A DNA stretch of 58,802 nucleotides, taken from contig CAYJME010000001.1 in NCBI GenBank assembly GCA_964370795.1, positions 1 to 58,802 of the forward strand, read 5' to 3'. A model generated the notes under the pieces. The model was not told the origin of the DNA. It saw only the letters and a list, made by a program, of their open reading frames with translations, and did not search any database. Shown here in pieces: positions 51,997-58,802 of this stretch (position 1 is the stretch's first letter; each line of letters begins with the position of its first letter). The translations under genes and the position numbers were made by a program. Source of the DNA: JAHFOW01 sp964370795 (lineage in GTDB: Bacteria; Planctomycetota; Brocadiia; Brocadiales; Brocadiaceae).

Positions 51997-52737
51997 TTAT
52001 TTCTTCGCATAAGCAAAATCTACTACTGCCTCTTCACCCGACTTTACGGCCACATCAGCGGTCTTTTTCCCAAGCTTCTCCTGCCATGCCTCAATCTTAT
52101 AAGAGCCTGCCGGGACGTTATCAATCTTAAACTTTCCATTTTCATCGGTAACTGCAAAATATGGATTTGGCTTCACAACAATATACGAACTCATCCACTT
52201 ATGTACATCACACGTTATCTTTACCACCTCAGAGAGATCAAACTTCTTGGTCAGCTTTCCACCGCCGGACACCCCCTCATTAAAAGCCGGATTTTTGATC
52301 GACCATGAATGAAGATTGTGCATTAAATTATCGCTGTTTAACAACTCTACGCTTGCGCCGGCCGATACCGCCATAACATGAGGAATAAATGCGCACTCTT
52401 TCTGGTCCAGAGCAACAGCAGAACTCAATTCAGCTTTTTTACCTGCAGCTATATCAGTCAAAGAGACGACAACGTTCTTAACCCCTTTTGACTCTCCATT
52501 AACAACCAATTCCTCCGAAAGCTTACCTTCATGTCCGCAGGTCTGCTCATCCTTGTCAACCTTTAACACCTTTACAGACGGGGCGTCGCCATCAAACTTA
52601 ACTGTACCAGCAATCGATCCGCCATCTTTCACTTCAACCTCTTTATAAGCATCCGCTATTGCAACATGGCCTGTCCATGCCATACCAAGCGCGAAACTAC
52701 CAATAATAGAAAACAACCTCAGGCTTTTTACCATCAT
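51997..52737 (-). CDS. Cupredoxin-like / carboxypeptidase-regulatory domain protein, paralogue
   Basis: This exported protein of about 246 residues is homologous to the one at 34402-35130. After a signal peptide (RLFSIIGSFALGMAWTGHVA) comes a cupredoxin-like domain with NLMHNLHSWS and ITCDVHKWM (again CxxHxxM). The C-terminal sandwich reads YFAVTDENGKFKIDNVPAGSY. The start is chosen after GGAGGT; MM gives a second possible start one codon on. It is the first gene upstream of the bd-like subunit. Both paralogues together bracket the NXR/cytochrome region. Confidence 0.82.
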   Translation of the reverse strand: MMVKSLRLFSIIGSFALGMAWTGHVAIADAYKEVEVKDGGSIAGTVKFDGDAPSVKVLKVDKDEQTCGHEGKLSEELVVNGESKGVKNVVVSLTDIAAGKKAELSSAVALDQKECAFIPHVMAVSAGASVELLNSDNLMHNLHSWSIKNPAFNEGVSGGGKLTKKFDLSEVVKITCDVHKWMSSYIVVKPNPYFAVTDENGKFKIDNVPAGSYKIEAWQEKLGKKTADVAVKSGEEAVVDFAYAKK

Positions 52738-53119
52738 TACCTCCATACTCTAACTTAAAAAAATTTAGCAGTGATATCTATCTTTTACAAAACGTACAAT
52801 AAAAACCAAAATCCTATACTCGCGAATCATGTTTGTCAAATACAAACTTTTTCAGGAAGACAGGAAGAACGCCACCATAAATTTCACACCGACCATATAA
52901 CGGGAATCACTAACTAACAATCTCTATTCCTTTTTATAAAAAAAATTAAAATTTTAAATAAATATTATGTAACTAACGAAAAATCATAGTGTTAATTCTA
53001 ATATTCCCTGAATTTAAAACAAAGGCTAAATCTTATTGTCCAAACCAAAATTTCACTATTGAAATAATAGTTTCAAATATTTAATCTGAAAAAATTATTC
53101 ATAGAGAATAAATTTTTCT
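52738..53119. other. AT-rich gene-free spacer
   Basis: There is no reading frame of note and no strong repeat. The sequence is very A/T-rich, as expected for the promoter region of the cytochrome-bd-NXR genes on the minus strand. I could not place -35/-10 boxes with confidence. Confidence 0.5.
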
Positions 53120-54184
53120 CTAATTGAGCGTCCTCTTCAGGGTTTCAATTTCTCCAGGATTTGTAACTTTTCCCGGCTCTACAATTACATCCGGTTCCAT
53201 CTTGAATCTGCGAACCCACGAGGTCTCGTTAAGCGGTTTCCAGTACAATTTATAAAAACCCGTCGGAACATTCATGAAACGATATACGCCATCCGCATCT
53301 GTACTCGCCTCAAGCTCCTCTGCGCCTTCAACGGGGTGATACACCCTCGCTAACAATCCACCCTTTTCCAGCATTTGCAATTTTATCTGACAATCCCTGA
53401 GAGGCTTTCCACCGCAAGATACCTTCCCCTCAATCCTTCCCAATTTTTCATCCTGAGCCAGTGTTTTTTCCTTTTCCGGATTTTCCTGAGTAGTGGTATC
53501 CCGCGATTCACCTCCTTGTTCTCCATCCACCGGCTTATCAACAAATTCTTCCTGGCCTTCTTCCGGAATGAATTCACTTGCACCAGGAGTCACACTCGAC
53601 CTGGCCTCGATTTTATCATGGGATAAACTGTCTTTTTCTGGGACATTCCTGACTTTTGTCTTTATCCTGTAAGGTTTTTCCGCCACCTGCTTGTCTCCGG
53701 CCTGTATCCTTATCCCATCAACCACATCCTTCTGTTCAACAAGTTCTTCACCACGCAGAGATTCTGTCACGGTTGATTCTTTTGGATGTTCTGTTTTTCT
53801 TGCTTCTGATAATCCTTGCATACCGCCGTTCGGCTTACTCAGATTATTGTTAAACGGAAAGGTCACGCTGAGGGATGCAATCGATGAGGTTGGAATTAAT
53901 ATCTGTACGGTATTTTCAAGAATCTGCCGGACCTTGCAATCAATGGCAATATTATTCGTGGTCAAAACAATCACATCCGGATAATCTTGAATATGAGAAA
54001 ACTGTTTGTTTAAAGATTTTACATCTTTCTTTGACAGCGTTACAGTAACATATTTATTAGTCATCCCCATCACTTTAAGCGCTTCTACTTTCGCGTCACC
54101 ATTTTTCAAAATAATGGTATCCCCGTACGCGAAGGTACAAAGACTAAAAAACAGAGATACAAAAAAGATTACAAATCTTATCAT
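53120..54184 (-). CDS. Exported hypothetical protein with C-terminal CarboxypepD_reg-like domain
   Basis: This protein of about 354 residues has a signal peptide (MIRFVIFFVSLFFSLCTFAYG). An N-terminal domain of about 90 residues (TIILKNGDAKVEALKVMG..., DVIVLTTNNIAIDCKVRQI) follows, then a charged, low-complexity linker (residues about 125-245), and a sandwich domain (IEGKVSCGGKPLRDCQIKL..., DADGVYRFMNVPTGFYKLYW) like the tails of the two cupredoxin-like proteins. I do not recognise the N-terminal domain. It stands between the multicopper oxidase and the cupredoxin-like gene. Confidence 0.75.
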   Translation of the reverse strand: MIRFVIFFVSLFFSLCTFAYGDTIILKNGDAKVEALKVMGMTNKYVTVTLSKKDVKSLNKQFSHIQDYPDVIVLTTNNIAIDCKVRQILENTVQILIPTSSIASLSVTFPFNNNLSKPNGGMQGLSEARKTEHPKESTVTESLRGEELVEQKDVVDGIRIQAGDKQVAEKPYRIKTKVRNVPEKDSLSHDKIEARSSVTPGASEFIPEEGQEEFVDKPVDGEQGGESRDTTTQENPEKEKTLAQDEKLGRIEGKVSCGGKPLRDCQIKLQMLEKGGLLARVYHPVEGAEELEASTDADGVYRFMNVPTGFYKLYWKPLNETSWVRRFKMEPDVIVEPGKVTNPGEIETLKRTLN

Positions 54185-54361
54185 AAGAATCAACAATTCC
54201 CTCTGAAACGATATACAATTACCCGACTCTAAAAATTATCGAATAAATTGAATAGTTTAACATCCATTCAATTTATATCAAATAAAAAATATGACAATAC
54301 CCATTCCGATCTTTCTTTCCCGTTGAAGGTAACTCTAAAACACAAAATCTATTTTTGTACA

Positions 54362-54404
54362 ATAAAAAAACCTCCCATAAGGACAAAACCTGTACGGGAG
54401 GTTT
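54362..54404 (-). terminator. Intrinsic terminator after the multicopper oxidase gene
   Basis: AAACCTCCC and GGGAGGTTT form a 9-bp stem with a 19-base loop. In the transcript it is followed by a run of Us (AAAAAAA at 54364-54370 on the plus strand). It lies 28 bases after the stop. Confidence 0.8.
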
Positions 54405-54431
54405 CTGGTGGTTTTATAAAATTTAGCGCCA

Positions 54432-55700
54432 TTAATGCTCTAAAGGATTATATGGTTTTCCCTTTATTAATGGGGCATCCGGTTTTGTTGCCTTTTCTTT
54501 GCTTCTGACGTCAAAGATCGTCAGGGCGCCCCACGGATATTTACCTTGTGAAACCATGCCACGCAGATTATGGTCATGCATGATGGTTATACCTGCGCCC
54601 AGATTGCATGACAAACATTTCCTTTGACTCGCAAAGTGAGGTATCTTTACCAGCACATCAATCCTCTCGCCGCTGGCAATACACAGCGTATCCTTTTCAT
54701 AGCTGCTCTTGAGCTTTCTTCCATCCAAAGCAACTACTTCCATGTGATAACCATGGGGGTGGATCGCAAATACATGATCGGCGCCTATAGCCATAAAACG
54801 CAACAACACCGTTTCGTCTTCATAAGCGACAATCCTGGAACGTGGATCGTATATTACAGAAAGGGGGTGATAAAGATTATCCGTAAACGTCCTGCCATTG
54901 ATCAGATAGTAATCGGCCTTCCAGTCCTGTAATCCATGAACAACTCCCGTCTCTTGCAACTGCTCATTTGCCGTGGAAGATAATTCACTAAAAAACAAGG
55001 TATAATCCCTGTCATATTTATACCCGTATGCAGTCTTTGACCTGTCCTGATGTATGATAATGGGGAAGTACATCCCGGCCAGGATATGGTTAAAACTATC
55101 CACATGGCAATGCCCCATGAAAGAACCTTCATATTGTGGAGTTATTTCATAGGTAAAAGATTTATGCTCCAGCACCGGATCTACCGGAAGAGAAGGTACA
55201 CCATCAACCGCAGGGGTTAAATCAAGGCCGTGGAAGTGAATCGTATGCGCCACATGATTAATCCCGGAATTTTCAGCGGCACAATGCATACCGGTATTAT
55301 GCAGCGTTATCCGCGCCTTTTCACCCACGAAAAGATGGACTGGATCGCTGGGCACCTTAACAGGCTCCAACAATTTTCCCACCTCATCCTTTGTCTCCAC
55401 TTCTCCCACATCCTTGAAGCTGCCTTTTGCATGAGTATAACCAAAGACCCACACCAGCTCGCCATTTACCATCTCTATATAGCCGTCCGTCGTATAAAGA
55501 TGGTAATCCCAAACGCCATCTTTAGAGCGTTCGCCCAAAATATCTCCATTGGTGACACTTATCAAATCCTGATCTTCCTGACTGAGGCTCCACTGTTCAG
55601 TCGGTTTTGTCTCGTCACTAAAGACATTTGGCGCCGCAACGCATGTTGAAATACCCAGAAATAGTCCAGTAGCCCAACCCATTAACTTTGACACATTCAT
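54432..55700 (-). CDS. Multicopper oxidase
   Basis: This 422-residue exported protein has a signal peptide (LMGWATGLFLGISTCVA). Copper motifs are visible: HTIHFHGLD and GHCHVDSFNHILAGM in the first half, then FAIHPHGYHMEVV and IMHDHNLRGMVSQGKY in the second. The spacing resembles a two-domain or short three-domain oxidase. It could oxidise a copper protein or organic donor. In an anaerobe its acceptor is unclear. It starts a run of copper/cytochrome genes that ends at nxrA; a terminator right after it shows it is a separate transcript. Confidence 0.9.
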   Translation of the reverse strand: MNVSKLMGWATGLFLGISTCVAAPNVFSDETKPTEQWSLSQEDQDLISVTNGDILGERSKDGVWDYHLYTTDGYIEMVNGELVWVFGYTHAKGSFKDVGEVETKDEVGKLLEPVKVPSDPVHLFVGEKARITLHNTGMHCAAENSGINHVAHTIHFHGLDLTPAVDGVPSLPVDPVLEHKSFTYEITPQYEGSFMGHCHVDSFNHILAGMYFPIIIHQDRSKTAYGYKYDRDYTLFFSELSSTANEQLQETGVVHGLQDWKADYYLINGRTFTDNLYHPLSVIYDPRSRIVAYEDETVLLRFMAIGADHVFAIHPHGYHMEVVALDGRKLKSSYEKDTLCIASGERIDVLVKIPHFASQRKCLSCNLGAGITIMHDHNLRGMVSQGKYPWGALTIFDVRSKEKATKPDAPLIKGKPYNPLEH

Positions 55701-55775
55701 ATTTTTCCCTTTCCCCAAAAAATTACGTTAAAAAAATTACAATACAATACTCTTCATTGTTCCCTAAATATTTTT

Positions 55776-56135
55776 TTACAAATTTTCCAGAATTGCCTCC
55801 AACTCATGGATATTTACTGGCTTTGTCAGATAATAATCGCACGACAAACTCTTCGTAACATCTGCCATAGTCTTCACGGAACTATTTGCGCTCATAACCA
55901 CTATTGCTACAGACACATCCCTTTTTCTCACCTCGCGAATCAGGTACAAACCATCCATCCCTGGCATATTGACATCAGTTATCATGACGTCAAACTGTTT
56001 CCTGGACAGGAGTTTTAAAGCTTCATAACCCGAGAGAACACCAGAGACGTTGTATCCGTCACGCTTTAAAATCGTTGCCAATCCATCGAGGGTATTTTTG
56101 TCGTCATCTACCAGTAATAATCTTGGCTTTACCAT
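55776..56135 (-). CDS. Response regulator receiver protein
   Basis: This 119-residue single receiver domain has LLLVDDDKNTLDG, a phospho-acceptor Asp in VMITDVNMPGMDG, the Ser/Thr in VVMSANS and the Lys in LTKPVNI. The ATG at 56135 gives the usual receiver start; a longer frame upstream lacks family similarity. No kinase gene is near. It lies 75 bases before the multicopper oxidase and may be controlled with the respiratory locus. Confidence 0.88.
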   Translation of the reverse strand: MVKPRLLLVDDDKNTLDGLATILKRDGYNVSGVLSGYEALKLLSRKQFDVMITDVNMPGMDGLYLIREVRKRDVSVAIVVMSANSSVKTMADVTKSLSCDYYLTKPVNIHELEAILENL

Positions 56136-56767
56136 AATCACAGCTAACAGAGAAATTGGAATGCCCCTATGTCTATTTACCTGCCCACAAAACTTCAGTT
56201 CACCACAGTCATCATGCCGCTCTTGCAGCACCCTGAACCATGAAAATATTTATGTGCATGTAGCCGCAGGCTTTAGAGTCTGTGCAAAAAGCCTACTGTC
56301 GTGTCATTGCGAAGGAGGAACGACTGAAGCAATCTCCTCTTTTTTGTCTTATCTGCACCCTCCGCGCATTTGTGATGTACTAAGAAAACAACTCTTGTAC
56401 CAACAACTAATTTACAATCTTGTATAAATATCATATATATTTATTTACCAATGGCTTATAAAAATAAAATATTATTAAAGCGGATAAATACGACTGGCTT
56501 TTGAAAAATACAAAATTATTATTTTGCGAAAATATTGCGGAAAAGGGCTATATTAAACAAAAAGGCGTGAAAAATTTTCGCTCTTGATTTCCCTCTTTAA
56601 CTTTATACGCGATTTTCTGCATTGGATATGCTTATCATCCTGATTTCTTTTTATACTGATTAGATATAATTGATTAAAATAAAGAGAACAGGTATAATAT
56701 CAAGGATCCTTAATTTTCAGACAAAATCAGGAAAAGAAAATTTCTTTCAAACAATTCACAGATAACC
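56136..56767. other. Gene-free region with half-element repeat
   Basis: No credible gene is seen in about 630 bases. TTTAGAGTCTGTGCAAAAAG followed by TGTCATTGCGAAGG...GAAGCAATCTCC (56271-56338) is a half copy of the palindromic element at 18326-18456. The last 300 bases are very A/T-rich and hold promoters for the divergent response regulator and ComEA-like genes. Confidence 0.6.
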
Positions 56768-57148
56768 ATGCCGGAAAAAAATCCAGCTACAAAGAGACAA
56801 TACGTTATCATTTTCTTTTTATCCACAACCCTCTTTATTGGTACAATCATAAAGGTTGGTATGAATTATCACTGGTGGTTGCCAAAAACAGAGATTGTGA
56901 GTTGTCTTAAATCTGAGGATATAAATGTCAAACTGGATATTAACGGGGCGACATGGTATGAATTGGTACTCCTGCCGGGATTGGGCGAAACAAAGGCAAA
57001 GGCGATAGTATCGTATCGGGATAAACATGGTGGTTTCAAGTCCCTTGATGAGCTATCCAGGGTGGATGGCATAAAATCATCCACGATAGCGGCTATACAG
57101 GAGCTGGTAAAGATAGGGCATGATACGACGGGTACGAATCAGAAATAA
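56768..57148 (+). CDS. ComEA-like helix-hairpin-helix protein
   Basis: This 126-residue protein has one N-terminal membrane helix (YVIIFFLSTTLFIGTIIKVG). A ComEA-type HhH pair follows: DINGATWYELVLLPGLGETKAKAIV, then GGFKSLDELSRVDGIKSSTI. ComEA binds incoming DNA in competent bacteria, but short versions are also common in bacteria not known to be competent. No comEC is in the window. An AI-2E-type transporter follows after 60 bases. Confidence 0.88.
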   Translation: MPEKNPATKRQYVIIFFLSTTLFIGTIIKVGMNYHWWLPKTEIVSCLKSEDINVKLDINGATWYELVLLPGLGETKAKAIVSYRDKHGGFKSLDELSRVDGIKSSTIAAIQELVKIGHDTTGTNQK

Positions 57149-57209
57149 TACCTGGGGCGGCGTACCCGCAACCAAACCAAAAATGAAGTTTTAATAGGGG
57201 CAATATTCT

Positions 57210-58451
57210 ATGGAAAAAGAACAACAAAAAATGCTGGATAATCTCTGGGTTCGTGTAATTCTCATGGGATTCTTCACCATTTTCTTTTTTGTGTTGTGTT
57301 ACTACCTGAGAGCCACACTCATCTCTCTTTTTCTGGCCTTTTTTGTTGCCTATGTTTTTCATCCTGTGGTAAGTTTTTTTGAAAGACAGCGCTGGCCATT
57401 TACCCGGAAACATATACACCGGGTATTCGGTATTGTCTTTCTTTTTATAGCTGTTTTACTTACAGGAGCTGGGTTTCTGGCATATGCAATCCCTAAGACT
57501 ACGAGCGGTATTTATCAAGTTGGTGGCATGGTTAAGGATCACTATCCAGGGTATCGGGACATCGTTGAAGCATGGATTAAAAAATATGAAAACACAGAGT
57601 TTGCAAAGTCGGTTAAATCCCAGATAAAAGACGCCACTGATCGTGAACGTGCCGAGACCAAATTTAAAAACACCACAGAGCAGGACAACCCGCCATCTTC
57701 CCGCACACAAGAGTCCGTTGCAAAAAAAGAACCGCCTTCTCAAAAAATGCGTATAGCAGAGGCGCTCTGGGGATTGAAAAAATATATTCCACAGTCTTTC
57801 GGGTTTTTGTTGTATTTCTCAAAGGGCATTTTTTTTGGCACCTTTGGGATTTTAGGTATTGTCGTGAATTTTGTTATCTTCGGAGTTGTGTTTGTTTACT
57901 TACTCAAGGATTTTAATATCATCATGGAGAAAACCAGAGCAATTTTCCCGGTAACAAAAAGAGAACAGATTTCAGGTATTTTGACAAAAATAAATAACAA
58001 CCTGCATTATTTCATCAGGGGACAGCTCGGTGTGTGCCTTATTCTCTCTCTTATTTACAGTATTGGTTTAACGATTGCCGGTATCCCCCTATCTTTTCTT
58101 TTAGGTTTTTTGAGTGGCTTTGGCAATTTAATTCCCTATGTGGGTACAGGGATAGGAATTATTATTGCTTCTGCACTTGCACTGTTACAGTTTCACGATT
58201 TTAACCATATTCTCTATGTCCTCATAACCTTTGGTGTTGGACAAATACTTGAGGGAACCGTGATTACACCACGCGTTATGGGGAAAGGGCTTGGGTTGAG
58301 TCCTGTCGTGGTAATCCTGTCCATTCTGATCTGCAGCCAATTGTTGGGATTCTTGGGATTACTCCTGGCTGTGCCTATTGCTTCTACGGTGAAGGTGTTT
58401 ATCGATGAACTCCTTTTAAAATATAAGAATTCACGGTATTATAAAGAGTGA
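57210..58451 (+). CDS. AI-2E family transporter (PerM-like)
   Basis: This 413-residue protein has about eight membrane helices and the family's C-terminal part: IRGQLGVCLILSLIYSIGLT, then SGFGNLIPYVGTGIGI and VITPRVMGKGLGLSPVVVILS. Between helices 3 and 4 it has a soluble insert of about 80 residues rich in Lys, Glu and Pro (TDRERAETKFKNTTEQD...). The substrate is unproven; members export small molecules or ions. The gene follows the ComEA-like gene and precedes uvrB. Confidence 0.92.
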   Translation: MEKEQQKMLDNLWVRVILMGFFTIFFFVLCYYLRATLISLFLAFFVAYVFHPVVSFFERQRWPFTRKHIHRVFGIVFLFIAVLLTGAGFLAYAIPKTTSGIYQVGGMVKDHYPGYRDIVEAWIKKYENTEFAKSVKSQIKDATDRERAETKFKNTTEQDNPPSSRTQESVAKKEPPSQKMRIAEALWGLKKYIPQSFGFLLYFSKGIFFGTFGILGIVVNFVIFGVVFVYLLKDFNIIMEKTRAIFPVTKREQISGILTKINNNLHYFIRGQLGVCLILSLIYSIGLTIAGIPLSFLLGFLSGFGNLIPYVGTGIGIIIASALALLQFHDFNHILYVLITFGVGQILEGTVITPRVMGKGLGLSPVVVILSILICSQLLGFLGLLLAVPIASTVKVFIDELLLKYKNSRYYKE

Positions 58452-58576
58452 TGAGCAACATTTTGGTTTTTTGAAAAAAAGGAAATCATTTCAGTTTTGA
58501 AAGATAGCGGACAGAGATTTGTTAATGATCTTGAAAACTTTGAGTTCTTTGCGTCTCCGCGGTGAGATTTAGCGTT

Positions 58577-58802
58577 ATGCCCGCTTTTAGACTCGTTTCA
58601 CCTTTTACGCCACAAGGCGACCAGCCAGAGGCGATACAACAATTAATCGGGGGTTATAATAAAGGCATGCGCTGCCAGACACTGCTTGGCGTTACAGGCT
58701 CCGGGAAGACATTTACCATGGCAAACGTGATCAAAGCGCTGGCGAAGCCCACGCTGGTTATGACCCACAACAAGACCCTTGCCGCCCAACTCTACAGCGA
58801 AT
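58577..58802 (+). CDS. uvrB: Excinuclease ABC subunit B, N-terminal part (cut by window end)
   Basis: The frame from ATG 58577 is open to the end of the window (75 codons). It reads FRLVSPFTPQGDQPEAIQQL, then the Walker A motif LLGVTGSGKTFTMANVI and LVMTHNKTLAAQLYSE, the unmistakable UvrB N-terminus. UvrB is the helicase-like damage-verification subunit of nucleotide-excision repair. Only the first tenth or so of the protein is visible. Confidence 0.95.
   Translation, partial: MPAFRLVSPFTPQGDQPEAIQQLIGGYNKGMRCQTLLGVTGSGKTFTMANVIKALAKPTLVMTHNKTLAAQLYSE

Overview
The window comes from a planctomycete of the anammox type (Brocadiales, Brocadiaceae-like). The main evidence is a complete nitrite oxidoreductase (NXR) locus in the arrangement known from anammox bacteria. 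It has a large Mo-bis-MGD subunit (nxrA), a TorD-like chaperone, an Fe-S subunit (nxrB), a haem subunit (nxrC), a bd-like membrane protein, copper proteins and five cytochrome c genes. The genus cannot be fixed from the sequence alone.

Layout. 1-1276: end of a sensor histidine kinase and a receiver-only response regulator. 1735-9061: a gas-vesicle locus (gvpA x2, a DnaJ-type zinc-finger protein, gvpN, a GvpV-like coiled-coil protein, gvpF/L, gvpG, a tandem Get3/ArsA-like ATPase, two gvpJ/M-type genes and gvpK), with dispersed repeats between the genes. 9062-9580: no gene, but a strong promoter and several well-paired RNA structures. 9581-14474: biosynthesis (pyrB-pyrI on the minus strand; homoserine dehydrogenase, a phosphoglycerate-mutase-like protein and a HAD phosphatase on the plus strand). 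14602-15528: gene wreckage (TolB/IPT pseudogene and a receiver relic). 15786-34261: mostly housekeeping genes, including a diguanylate cyclase, der, a yacG/fmdB/dnaJ group, two groEL genes with one groES, birA, an orphan ParA, a four-PDZ site-2 protease, dxr, ispG and a MOSC protein. 34402-56135: the NXR and respiratory locus, all on the minus strand. 56768-58802: a ComEA-like protein, an AI-2E family transporter and the start of uvrB.

How it fits together. NXR oxidises nitrite to nitrate and feeds electrons to carriers. Next to it the locus encodes ten c-type haems in five proteins, two cupredoxin-like proteins that bracket the cluster, a multicopper oxidase and a bd-like membrane protein without a recognisable quinol loop. 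TorD-like and HExxH proteins lie between nxrA and nxrB and probably serve assembly. The gas-vesicle locus has the shell protein, the usual assembly factors and two extra chaperone-like proteins (Get3-like and DnaJ-zinc-finger-like).

Caveats. There are two 10-N assembly gaps (46757-46766 and 50876-50885). The first is bounded by a 9-base duplication, and collapsing it restores one reading frame. Both window ends cut genes. No tRNA, rRNA, CRISPR array or insertion sequence was recognised.
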